In this document: positions 1 to 6,755 of the stretch, piece by piece
Layout: each line of letters begins with the position of its first letter
Numbering within the stretch: position 1 is the stretch's first letter
Assembly: GCA_027488055.1 (NCBI GenBank)
Contig: JAIYCK010000372.1
Span: 1 to 7,193, forward strand
Length of the DNA stretch: 7,193 nucleotides
DNA from: Flavobacteriales bacterium
GTDB taxonomy: Bacteria > Bacteroidota > Bacteroidia > Flavobacteriales_D > Sanyastnellaceae
Direction of reading: 5' to 3'
Notes under the pieces: generated by a model
What the model saw: only the letters and a program-made list of their open reading frames with translations
Told to the model about the DNA's origin: nothing
Databases searched by the model: none
Position numbers and translations under genes: made by a program

Positions 1-16
1 AGAGAGAGTAAAAGGA

Positions 17-493
17 ATGAAGCCAATAAAATTATTTCTACTTGTGAGTATTCTTCTAAGCTCCTGGTCGATAACGGCGCAATTGCCCGTTGAGACAAAC
101 AGCAAGACATCGGAGGTCGATTCTTTTCAAGATGTGGCCGTCGTTTATGTATATCGTAAATCAGTGTTTGCGTTAGCGATTGGTTTGCCCGTTGCTCTGA
201 ACAAAACGGAATTGGCCACCTTTTTTCCAAAAAGATATTATAAGTGTGTCTTGGATCCTGGCAGCTATGTATTTCGTTGTTTTGGAGAAAACATGGATGA
301 AGTGACTATCAATGCCGAAGTTGGTCAAACTTATTACATTGAGGTGGTCCCAAAAATGGGTGTCATGATGCCTCGATGCGACCTAAGGCTGATGGATGCA
401 AAAGTGGGCAAAGCGAGAATGAAAAGTTGCAAGGAAATAGGGAAGAGTGACGCAGCAACAAAACAACCTGAAATGACTCCATCGAAGAATTAA
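17..493 (+). CDS. Exported DUF2846-like protein of unknown function
   Basis: This 158-residue protein has a clear N-terminal signal peptide: a basic start (MKPIK), a hydrophobic core at about residues 6-20, and a likely signal peptidase I site after the Ala of SITA (about residue 21). No lipobox cysteine is present, so it looks periplasmic or secreted rather than a lipoprotein. The mature part (about 40-138) resembles DUF2846: an opening VVYVYR strand, a short predicted beta sandwich, a turn around DPGSYVFRCFG (80-90), and the EVGQTYYIEV strand (101-110), which matches the 'G-x-x-Y-Y-x' signature of that family. Four cysteines (77, 88, 121, 138) remain after cleavage and could form disulfides. 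The C-terminal 20 residues are polar and probably disordered. The ATG at 17 is chosen because the signal peptide starts there; the frame is open to the window edge, and an AAAGGA lies directly against the ATG, too close for a normal ribosome site. The DUF2846 call rests on pattern memory, and the function is unknown. Confidence 0.72.
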   Translation: MKPIKLFLLVSILLSSWSITAQLPVETNSKTSEVDSFQDVAVVYVYRKSVFALAIGLPVALNKTELATFFPKRYYKCVLDPGSYVFRCFGENMDEVTINAEVGQTYYIEVVPKMGVMMPRCDLRLMDAKVGKARMKSCKEIGKSDAATKQPEMTPSKN

Positions 494-734
494 AAAGCGG
501 ATATCGGATGGTTTTGATGCAATTCGTTTTGATCGCGCCAATCATGCTGAAAATGGCTTTGATATTTGTTTTTTGTCGATGAGTTGGATGTGTAAGTGCT
601 CTTACAAAAGAACACATCGGATTCTAATTCTGCTGCTGTGAACTAAAATGATTTACATCGCCAATTCCAAAACCTCCCCAATTAAGGTGCTTTGAATAAC
701 TAAGTAGGGAGTAATGCCATGCAAGGCGTCCTTC
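494..734. other. Convergent intergenic region, AT-rich, no gene seen
   Basis: This 241-base gap separates two converging genes. No convincing coding frame is seen on either strand. It holds weak dyads but no textbook intrinsic terminator. A 4-bp stem, GCCA (537-540) with TGGC (554-557), precedes a T-rich stretch (558-575) and could end the plus-strand transcript. Stronger dyads at 587-618 and 704-738 are listed separately. No Bacteroidota-type promoter was recognised, as expected between two 3' ends. Confidence 0.6.
587..618. repeat. Nested inverted repeats, possible hairpin
   Basis: Two overlapping dyads are visible. TGTAAG (591-596) pairs with CTTACA (601-606) around a 4-base loop. GATGTGT (587-593) pairs with ACACATC (612-618) around an 18-base loop. 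They share bases 591-593, so the two full stems cannot form together. No T-run follows on either strand, so this is not a canonical intrinsic terminator. It may still protect or end the converging transcripts, or be chance. Confidence 0.3.
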
Positions 735-738
735 CTAC
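704..738 (-). terminator. Weak hairpin at the end of the minus-strand gene run
   Basis: GTAGGGAG (704-711) pairs with CTTCCTAC (731-738), with one mismatch on the minus-strand RNA (a G-U wobble on the plus-strand RNA). An inner GCC (716-718) pairs with GGC (725-727). On the minus strand the hairpin overlaps the TAG stop of the DUF4340 gene and is followed by TTAGTTATT, which is only moderately T-rich. It is the best candidate for the transcript end of the six-gene run, but it lacks a proper U tract. Confidence 0.3.
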
Positions 739-1781
739 AAGCCGGGCTTCAAATAAAACTCCAAGGGATAAATCAGCGGGTCAAACACAAACCGCTGCGC
801 CAAGGCAAATTCATCTTGCATGGTCCGCGCCCACAGGTATTCCATGTCGAAAGGAATCAAGGTGCCTTGTTCATCGTAATGTGTCTTGGCAGCGCGCTTT
901 TGATACAATTGCAAGGTGGTGATTTGGTCGTTCTTGTCTAGGATGGACAATTGCACATATGGAATGACCTGTCGAATGGAATCTTGCGCTTCTGGTTTGA
1001 GCAAGGTGTTGTACGATTCGATGTGTACTTTTTTCAAACGCACCAACAAATCTTTGACTTTGATGGTATCGAACTGAGTTACTTCTTGCGTAAAACTCTG
1101 TCCGTTGAAACCAGCACGCATGCGGATCTCGTTGCCACCTGCATAAGCGATTTCAAAACTCTGTTGCGGTAAGGTGGGTACTATGTATCTGAACGCTTTG
1201 TAATCCAATGCAGGATAATCGAAAATACCTGTATAGCGCCATTCCAATTCATCTGCAAAAAAACGACTGGATAAGAATCCTGTAAATCCTTCGATGTGCA
1301 TGATATAAGGGATCTCACTGCGACCTCCTTCTGGAGTTTCCAATAACATATAGGTGCCGGTATGATCTTGTGTCGTATGACCAATGTAGATCGTTTTCAC
1401 AGGCTCATCACCTCCTTGAAATATTTCCACTCGCTTGCCCGCTCCTGCCATTACACGCAGCACATTTTCCTTAGAGCCTTCACTTACGGGGCCGCGGATG
1501 CGCATCTGATGCAAAGTATATAAAATGAGATCGGTGGCGTCTTTTCGCGCGTCGAATTTTCCATTCAAAGTCCAGCGTCCTCCCGTGGGTTTGCGGTCCA
1601 AAGTAGCTATTTTACCATTCATTTCTGTGATGGTAATCCGCGTAATTCCTGCGGTATCCTCAATGGCGAATGCTGCATCTGGTCGGTCGGAAATGGTGCT
1701 GTTTTGATCTTTGGAGAGCACCACGTAAGCGATACCTGCCACCACGAGGAGCAGCACGAACAAGAATATATTTTTTTTCAT
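735..1781 (-). CDS. DUF4340 domain membrane-anchored protein, partner of GldG
   Basis: This 348-residue protein starts with a short basic segment and one hydrophobic helix (about residues 4-22), followed by an extracytoplasmic region, so it is probably an uncleaved membrane anchor. The body resembles DUF4340. A first unit (about 45-135) has ITRITITEMNGK, a 'W-T-L-N-G' segment (70-74), an Asp/Leu-rich helix, and a VEIF strand. It is followed by YIGHTTQDHTGTYML (132-146), SRFFADELEWR (172-182) where this family often has a W-R motif, and a second similar beta-rich unit. It begins 12 bases after the gldG stop with no good Shine-Dalgarno, which implies joint transcription with gldG. GldG-like and DUF4340 proteins are commonly encoded together with ABC-2 transporter genes, so it is inferred to be a periplasmic-side accessory subunit of that transporter. 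The start is followed by eight A residues in the coding strand, but the frame is intact. The transported substrate is unknown. Confidence 0.8.
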   Translation of the reverse strand: MKKNIFLFVLLLVVAGIAYVVLSKDQNSTISDRPDAAFAIEDTAGITRITITEMNGKIATLDRKPTGGRWTLNGKFDARKDATDLILYTLHQMRIRGPVSEGSKENVLRVMAGAGKRVEIFQGGDEPVKTIYIGHTTQDHTGTYMLLETPEGGRSEIPYIMHIEGFTGFLSSRFFADELEWRYTGIFDYPALDYKAFRYIVPTLPQQSFEIAYAGGNEIRMRAGFNGQSFTQEVTQFDTIKVKDLLVRLKKVHIESYNTLLKPEAQDSIRQVIPYVQLSILDKNDQITTLQLYQKRAAKTHYDEQGTLIPFDMEYLWARTMQDEFALAQRFVFDPLIYPLEFYLKPGL

Positions 1782-1793
1782 GCGATCTTTCGT

Positions 1794-3533
1794 TTAGGCT
1801 GAGCGCGTCCAACGACGCTTGCGAATAAAAAAGTGGAGACCACCTAAGAGCAAGACAATGGCGATTGGAATAGCTGTATTTTGAAGCTTGATGGAATTGC
1901 GGATTTTCTCTACCAAACCCATGTTGAGTTTGCGCAGCGTAATGGCGCGCGAGCGCACAGATATCAATGCCTGATCATCCAACAAATAATTCATACAATT
2001 CAACAAAAACTCTTTGTTGTCATAAATCACTCGCTTGAACAATGGATCATATCCCAAAGCGATCGGCTTGGGTTTTTCGCCGCGCATATCCACCTCGTTG
2101 TATGCGATATCTGCATCTGCAATGACGATCATCGCGGTGGGTTCACTCTTCTCCAAAAAGCCGAAGGAAGGATCGTTCCGCAATTGCGGCGTGAGATTAT
2201 CGCGGAAGGCACTGGGAAAGCGACCCTCAAGTATCATGGCCATCATGCGATTGGGCTGATTGTTATTGGCGAAATATTCTTGCCCCTTGCTCATGAGATC
2301 CAAATCGACACGCACCGGTGCTTTCAGCTCTTTGGATAATTCAGAGGATTGCAATAGTTTGATTTTGCGTACTTCTGGATTGGGATTCACACTGTCGATG
2401 CTGCCTGCAAATTCCAATTTGATGGGATCTAGATTGGAACAAATGGGATGTGCATTGTTAGGTGAAAGCATGAGTGGCGCATAATAGAAGGTGGCATCTA
2501 CCATGTTGCGCCCGGTGCCCATGGGACCGTTGTCGAGCACGATGGGAGCACCTTGGTAGTCGATCACAATGGTGCGGTTGAGTCGTGCGCCATAATTGAA
2601 CAACATCGGATAGAGGTTCATCTCATTGCTGACGGCCATGGCGTATCCATCGTCTTGCAAACTGTCCAAGTTCATGCGCAAGGCATCAAGCATCCACAGC
2701 ACTTTGCCACCATTCATCACGAATTGATCCATCACCAAGAGATCTCGATCACTGATGGTGCTGTCGGGGCCTGCTACGATCAATGCATCATACTTGTTGA
2801 TCCGCTTGGCATATCCTTCGATTTTATCGCTGAAAGCATTGAGCTGCGAATCGATTTTGACAAACTCAATGGAATACGACTCCTGCAGTCCATACAAGAA
2901 ATCCGCCATGTGCAGGGCATCCATTTCTTGATGACCATACAATACACCGATGCTTGGTTTTTTGGGACGAGTGATTTTGCGTAAGCCTTGCGCCAATTCG
3001 TATTCCAAGTTGTTCACGCTATTGTTGATCATGGCGTCGCTGGCCATCGGCATCTCGGACTTGAGCAGTTGAATGGGATACTCCTTATTGCGATATTGCA
3101 CAATCACACCGGGCCAGATCAACTTGGTCGCTTTGGTGCCATTTTCAGTGAAGTTGATATTGGAAAATCGCAGGCCTTTCTCATCCAATGCCTTGAAAAC
3201 TTCTTTGGTCTTTTTGTCATCACCCGACTCATAGGGATCGATGAATTCATACTCCAACAAGCCATTGCTGTAATCACGGAATTCCTCCAAACGCTCGCGT
3301 ATGCTCTGTTCCATCTTCTTGAATTCCGCTGGAAAATCACCATGCAAGTAACAGCGAATGAAAATTTGTTCATCCAAACTGTCCAACATGGCCACTGTGG
3401 CATCAGTCAGACTATGTCGTTTTTCTTCAGTAAGATCCAACTTGAAAAACTTGACACTTAGCACCAAGCTGCTCAGCACCACTATGGTGAGAGTGATCAT
3501 TAAACGGATAAGATCATTGCGTTTGGTATTCAT
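1794..3533 (-). CDS. gldG: GldG, gliding-motility-associated ABC transporter auxiliary protein
   Basis: This 579-residue protein has the usual GldG layout. It has an N-terminal membrane helix (about residues 11-29) running into the family signature FFKLDLTEEKRHSLTD (29-44), then a large extracytoplasmic part with EYEFIDPYE (94-102), TKLIWPGVIVQYRNKE (136-151), IGVLYGHQE (195-203) and an ALIVAGPDS Rossmann-like strand (250-258). Near the C-terminus are KEFLLNCMNYLLDD (507-520) and VRSRAITLRKLN (526-537), then a second membrane helix (about 554-570) and a basic RKRRW tail. Length is close to known GldG proteins (about 560 residues, from memory). In Flavobacterium johnsoniae GldG works with the ABC permease GldF and ATPase GldA and is needed for gliding, but homologues occur in non-gliders. 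Here no gldF lies upstream; the preceding gene is WbqC-family, 47 bases away. The ATG at 3533 is chosen because it puts a short basic segment before the first helix. No promoter matching the Bacteroidota TAnnTTTG pattern was found in the 47-base gap. Confidence 0.93.
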   Translation of the reverse strand: MNTKRNDLIRLMITLTIVVLSSLVLSVKFFKLDLTEEKRHSLTDATVAMLDSLDEQIFIRCYLHGDFPAEFKKMEQSIRERLEEFRDYSNGLLEYEFIDPYESGDDKKTKEVFKALDEKGLRFSNINFTENGTKATKLIWPGVIVQYRNKEYPIQLLKSEMPMASDAMINNSVNNLEYELAQGLRKITRPKKPSIGVLYGHQEMDALHMADFLYGLQESYSIEFVKIDSQLNAFSDKIEGYAKRINKYDALIVAGPDSTISDRDLLVMDQFVMNGGKVLWMLDALRMNLDSLQDDGYAMAVSNEMNLYPMLFNYGARLNRTIVIDYQGAPIVLDNGPMGTGRNMVDATFYYAPLMLSPNNAHPICSNLDPIKLEFAGSIDSVNPNPEVRKIKLLQSSELSKELKAPVRVDLDLMSKGQEYFANNNQPNRMMAMILEGRFPSAFRDNLTPQLRNDPSFGFLEKSEPTAMIVIADADIAYNEVDMRGEKPKPIALGYDPLFKRVIYDNKEFLLNCMNYLLDDQALISVRSRAITLRKLNMGLVEKIRNSIKLQNTAIPIAIVLLLGGLHFFIRKRRWTRSA

Positions 3534-3581
3534 AATTCAATCGTTGCGGTAGGGTGCAATTTCGTACTATTTAAGGACCTT

Positions 3582-4220
3582 TTATACAGGGGTGTATCCA
3601 TTTTTTATGAATAATATATAGTCAATAGCTTCAGGGCCTTTGTTCATCATCAAATCGATGTAGCTGAGGTTGTGTTGAAACGCAAACCGATCGCTGAAAA
3701 CTTGCGGGTAGCCGGGCTCTTGAATACCTGCATAACTTGGCTCCAGCGTGGCGCTCAACAACCGGGACTGTGTCTCGTCGAGGTGAATTGCTGCTGGCTT
3801 GGTGAAATTCAGCGGAGTGTTTTTTTTGATGAGTTGGGAGCGCAATAGCTGCAAACTCGATGTGGCAAATTCATGCAAATACACCATAGGGGCGTGGTAG
3901 AGCTGCTCCAATTGCGGGTAGAAATGTTCGAAATAAGCAGCTCTTCCATAGGCCGAACGAATGGCGTGCAGATGCTCATAGCGCCATTTACCCTCTGCCA
4001 TTTGGATGGCATGGAGTGGAGTAGGTTGACCTCCTGTGCTGGCTACAGGAATACTCAAGCTCTGCGCACCATTGCTGGTGAGTATGGTAAATCGATTGCG
4101 CAATGTTTGCTTCTGATACGCCCGATCCAAATCGATGAACGTGTGTTCATCAAAGGCTTGTATCCACCAATGCACTGGCGGAAACACAGCGAGCGGCAAG
4201 GCAGTTGAACCCACACTCAT
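3582..4220 (-). CDS. WbqC-family protein
   Basis: This 212-residue soluble protein has no signal peptide or membrane helix. It carries the conserved blocks of the WbqC-like family: LAVFPPVHWW near the N-terminus (10-19), YQKQTLRNRFTIL (35-47), LSIPV (55-59), a WRYEHLHAIRSAYGRAAYFEHF region (79-100), and the C-terminal YPQVFSDR...NLSYIDLMMNKGPEA block (171-197). The length is typical of the family. The name comes from an O-antigen cluster gene, and some members sit in polysaccharide or glycolipid loci, but I know of no firm biochemical activity. The start codon lies 3 bases after the lepB stop, so translation is probably coupled to lepB; there is no Shine-Dalgarno other than the end of lepB itself. 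An overlapping ATG at 4224-4222 is out of frame and is not the start. lepB followed by wbqC is a recurrent pair in Flavobacteriia as I recall it, which supports the call. Confidence 0.88.
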   Translation of the reverse strand: MSVGSTALPLAVFPPVHWWIQAFDEHTFIDLDRAYQKQTLRNRFTILTSNGAQSLSIPVASTGGQPTPLHAIQMAEGKWRYEHLHAIRSAYGRAAYFEHFYPQLEQLYHAPMVYLHEFATSSLQLLRSQLIKKNTPLNFTKPAAIHLDETQSRLLSATLEPSYAGIQEPGYPQVFSDRFAFQHNLSYIDLMMNKGPEAIDYILFIKNGYTPV

Positions 4221-4223
4221 GCA

Positions 4224-5879
4224 TCAATGTACAAAACGGAATACGCGATTCCAACGCACGGAAGTGGATTTGTTGTGATTCGCTTGATTTTTGGAGAACC
4301 AGGTGAATACGGGCTTACCAACGATGTGATCCTCGGGTACCCAACCCCAAAAACGACTGTCCACACTGTGATGGCGATTGTCTCCCATCATCCAATAGTA
4401 GTTCTGCTTGAACGTATACGTATCACATGCTTGCCCATTGATGATGGCCTTGCCATCGCGCACTTCGAGGGTGTTCAATTCATAGTTGACAATGGTGTGT
4501 CTGTACAAATCGATATTGGCAGGCGTGAGTTCGATGGTTTCGCCTTGGGCTGGAATATGCAATGGCCCAAAATTATCGACCGTCCAGTGATTGTATGGCT
4601 CCATGGGCAAATTGGGGAACATGAGCATTCTGTTTTCCTCTTGCAAGGAATCAATCAACAATCGCATTTCGATCACACCGCCCATGGTTTTGGCCTTTTC
4701 AGCATCTTCATAGGTGAACGGAACTACGGCACGATTGCCAGCGACCATAGACACATTGGCCGGAGCAACTTCTAGTTTACGAAGCACTCCTTTCAATTGA
4801 TCATCTGTGTTGCAGGACACCACGTAGTTGTACATCACACCCCCTGGATCTTGGATGGCTTGTCCATTGATAAATACCTGATGATCCTTGATCTCAATAT
4901 TTTCTCCGGGCAAACCGATGCAGCGCTTTACATAATTTTCTTTTTTGTCCATCGGACGTGGACGTACTCCGCCGTGTTTTTTGATTCCGTTGGCGCAGCT
5001 CATACATGCTTTTTGCTCTGCAAACTCGCGGCGCGCTTTGCCCATGTAAAGCTCTTGGTTGAGCAAGAATTTGGTGTAAGCCTCTGGACTTTGAGGTGAC
5101 AAACGAGCGTCCATGGCTGCGAATGTCAATGCTTCGCGGCGCAAAATTTCATAATAATCGTGGCCCGCTAGAAATGGATCTACAATGATGGTATCTCCAT
5201 GCGGATAGTTGAATACCACTGGATCATAGCGTTCGACCTCTCCAAAACCAGGCAGTCGGTAATAGGGCAAACTAAACATATCGATGTAGCTATTGGCCAT
5301 ATTTCCGGGCATCGCGTTGTGCAAGAAAGGAATGCTCATGGGCGTTTGTGGAATTTTGGCGCCGTAGCTCACCTTGCTCACAAACAAATAATCGCCAACC
5401 AACATACTGTTTTCCATGGATGGCGTAGGAATAGTAAATGCTTCGATGAAAAATGTACGAATGACGCTCGCAGCAATGACCGCAAACAAAATAGCTTCGC
5501 CCCATTCACGTGTAAACGATTTCTTTTTGCCTGTCCAGTCGCGTGGACCGATGAAGGTGGCGCTGCTATCTTTAAAGGCCAATTGAATAAGTGTATACCA
5601 CGGTAGGACACCGAACATCCATTGTTCTTTCACACTGCGCTTTCCAAAGGCAATGCCCAATTCCACATTGACAATGATCATCATGAGCAGATTTACACCT
5701 GGGCAAAGCATGATCAAAAACCACCATACAGGGTGTTTCAACACTTTGAATACAGGGATGAATTGTACTACTGGAATATAGCCTAACCAAGGCTTGCTAT
5801 GACCGGCACGTTTCAATAAAATGGGCAAAGTGATGCAGTATACCACCATCAACAATGCGAGCAAAATCCAAGCTATCAT
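4224..5879 (-). CDS. lepB: Signal peptidase I (LepB), long Bacteroidota form
   Basis: This 551-residue serine protease of family S26 removes signal peptides at the outer face of the inner membrane. The N-terminal 125 residues form an added membrane region with helices at about 2-22, 52-75 and 86-102. A further helix (128-148) leads into the catalytic domain. The catalytic Ser is Ser154 in IPTPSMENSMLVGDYLFVSK, and the general-base Lys is Lys318 in NYVKRCIGLPGE. The box E motif MMGDNRHHSVDSRFWG spans 497-512, and VPEDHIVGK follows. Ser and Lys are 164 residues apart, against 55 in E. coli LepB (Ser90, Lys145). The insertion includes a helical charged stretch at about 237-290 and a CMSCANG motif (292-298). 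A further long insertion precedes box E (about 350-460). All catalytic residues are present, so it should be active. It lies 138 bases downstream of dapB and is coupled to the WbqC-family gene at its 3' end. The ATG at 5879 directly precedes the first helix. Confidence 0.96.
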   Translation of the reverse strand: MIAWILLALLMVVYCITLPILLKRAGHSKPWLGYIPVVQFIPVFKVLKHPVWWFLIMLCPGVNLLMMIIVNVELGIAFGKRSVKEQWMFGVLPWYTLIQLAFKDSSATFIGPRDWTGKKKSFTREWGEAILFAVIAASVIRTFFIEAFTIPTPSMENSMLVGDYLFVSKVSYGAKIPQTPMSIPFLHNAMPGNMANSYIDMFSLPYYRLPGFGEVERYDPVVFNYPHGDTIIVDPFLAGHDYYEILRREALTFAAMDARLSPQSPEAYTKFLLNQELYMGKARREFAEQKACMSCANGIKKHGGVRPRPMDKKENYVKRCIGLPGENIEIKDHQVFINGQAIQDPGGVMYNYVVSCNTDDQLKGVLRKLEVAPANVSMVAGNRAVVPFTYEDAEKAKTMGGVIEMRLLIDSLQEENRMLMFPNLPMEPYNHWTVDNFGPLHIPAQGETIELTPANIDLYRHTIVNYELNTLEVRDGKAIINGQACDTYTFKQNYYWMMGDNRHHSVDSRFWGWVPEDHIVGKPVFTWFSKNQANHNKSTSVRWNRVFRFVH

Positions 5880-6017
5880 GTCATTAAATGCGTTTGAGCG
5901 TTCGAAAATACGAGGTTCTGAACGTCGCGTTTCATTATTTCATTGTGGGTTATCAACGAAATCATTTGAATGGTAATTGAAAGGGATCGGAGGGAAATAC
6001 GCTGGTAGAACGAACGC
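5880..6017 (-). other. dapB-lepB intergenic region, candidate promoter or processing site
   Basis: At 138 bases this is the widest spacer in the six-gene run and the likeliest place for an internal promoter for lepB. A TATTTTCG element (minus strand, 5910 to 5903) is one base off the Bacteroidota -7 consensus TAnnTTTG, but no TTTG was found at the expected -33 distance, so no promoter is called. An 8-base inverted repeat, AGCGTTCG (5897-5904) and CGAACGCT (6011-6018), sits at the two ends of the spacer; a match of this size could be chance. No coding frame or RNA gene is seen. Confidence 0.35.
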
Positions 6018-6740
6018 TTACTTCATTTGATCCAACCCCAATACATCGCTCATGGTGAAAACACCTTTGCGATCAACGATCCATTCGGCGGCCAAGATGG
6101 CGCCACGTGCAAAGCCTTCGCGATTGACCGCCTTGTGCACTAGACTGATGGAGTCGACATCGCTGATATAAGATACCACGTGGGTGCCAGGCTCTTTGTC
6201 TACTCGCTGCGATATAATCTCCAGCGCATCAAAGTCGACCGACACATGGTTCACCCAGTGCGTTTTGGAAGGAAAGGCCGCGATCAAATCAGAGGCCAAG
6301 GTGATACCCGTGCCGCTGGGGGCGTCCTTTTTTTCGGTATGATGAATTTCTAGTAAACTGGGTGCATATCCTCCCAATTGATACATCCAACGGGCCATCA
6401 ATTTGTTGAGCTGAAAAAACAAATTGACCCCCACCGAGAAATTGGTGGCATGCAGCAGGGCGCTTTTTTTGGTTTGGCAAAGTTGCGAAAGGGCCTCAAA
6501 CTCATGATACCATCCAGTGGTTCCCACCACCACAGGCACACCTGCTTCGATGCAAAGGCGAATGTGATGTGCTGCCATCTCGGGTGTACTCACTTCAATG
6601 GCCACATCGATCCCCGCCAAATCACTTGCATGCAAGGGATTATTGGAAGTAACTTTGAGTACCACTTCATGCGTGGATTCCAATAGAAGGGCGTCAATTG
6701 TTTTACCTAATTTACCGTAACCAAGTAGGGCTATTTTCAT
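6018..6740 (-). CDS. dapB: 4-hydroxy-tetrahydrodipicolinate reductase (DapB)
   Basis: This 240-residue cytoplasmic enzyme reduces the DapA product, using NADH or NADPH, to tetrahydrodipicolinate on the path to diaminopimelate and lysine. The N-terminal Rossmann fold starts with the nucleotide-binding motif GYGKLG (7-12). VGTTGW (72-77) and ATNFSVGVN (98-106) follow. The substrate site is EIHHTEKKDAPSGT (131-144); by analogy with E. coli His159 and Lys163 the catalytic residues are His133 and Lys137. The C-terminal NREGFARGAILAAEWI block (206-221) is also typical. It is shorter than E. coli DapB (273 residues), but compact forms near 240 are normal in Bacteroidota. The ATG at 6740 is chosen because it gives the standard MKIALLGYGKLG opening; a TTG at 6749 would add only three residues. 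It starts 15 bases after the DUF5683 gene and is probably co-transcribed with it. No catalytic residue is missing. Confidence 0.97.
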   Translation of the reverse strand: MKIALLGYGKLGKTIDALLLESTHEVVLKVTSNNPLHASDLAGIDVAIEVSTPEMAAHHIRLCIEAGVPVVVGTTGWYHEFEALSQLCQTKKSALLHATNFSVGVNLFFQLNKLMARWMYQLGGYAPSLLEIHHTEKKDAPSGTGITLASDLIAAFPSKTHWVNHVSVDFDALEIISQRVDKEPGTHVVSYISDVDSISLVHKAVNREGFARGAILAAEWIVDRKGVFTMSDVLGLDQMK

Positions 6741-6755
6741 GATGATCAATGCGAA

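Noticed and set aside
739..749. Short palindrome AAGCC-G-GGCTT near the DUF4340 stop
   Set aside because: The one-base centre cannot form a hairpin loop, and the bases encode the last codons of the gene; it is probably chance.
1771..1781. Run of eight A residues right after the DUF4340 start codon as a programmed frameshift site
   Set aside because: The downstream frame is intact and in phase with the start; Lys-rich starts coded by AAA are common in AT-leaning genomes.
1881..3461. Three long plus-strand open frames opposite gldG (about 143-157 residues each)
   Set aside because: They are antisense to a clearly conserved gene, their translations are rich in His and Ile with no recognisable domain, and they have no plausible start context. 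They are shadow frames.
4227..4775. 182-residue plus-strand open frame opposite the 3' part of lepB
   Set aside because: It overlaps the catalytic box E region of LepB on the other strand and shows no family features, so it is treated as a shadow of lepB.
5903..5910. TATTTTCG as a Bacteroidota -7 promoter element for lepB
   Set aside because: It has one mismatch to TAnnTTTG and no TTTG is present at the -33 position, so it is not called as a promoter.
6741..6749. TTG at 6749 as an upstream start of dapB
   Set aside because: It adds only three residues ahead of the ATG at 6740, which gives the standard DapB N-terminus directly before the nucleotide-binding motif.
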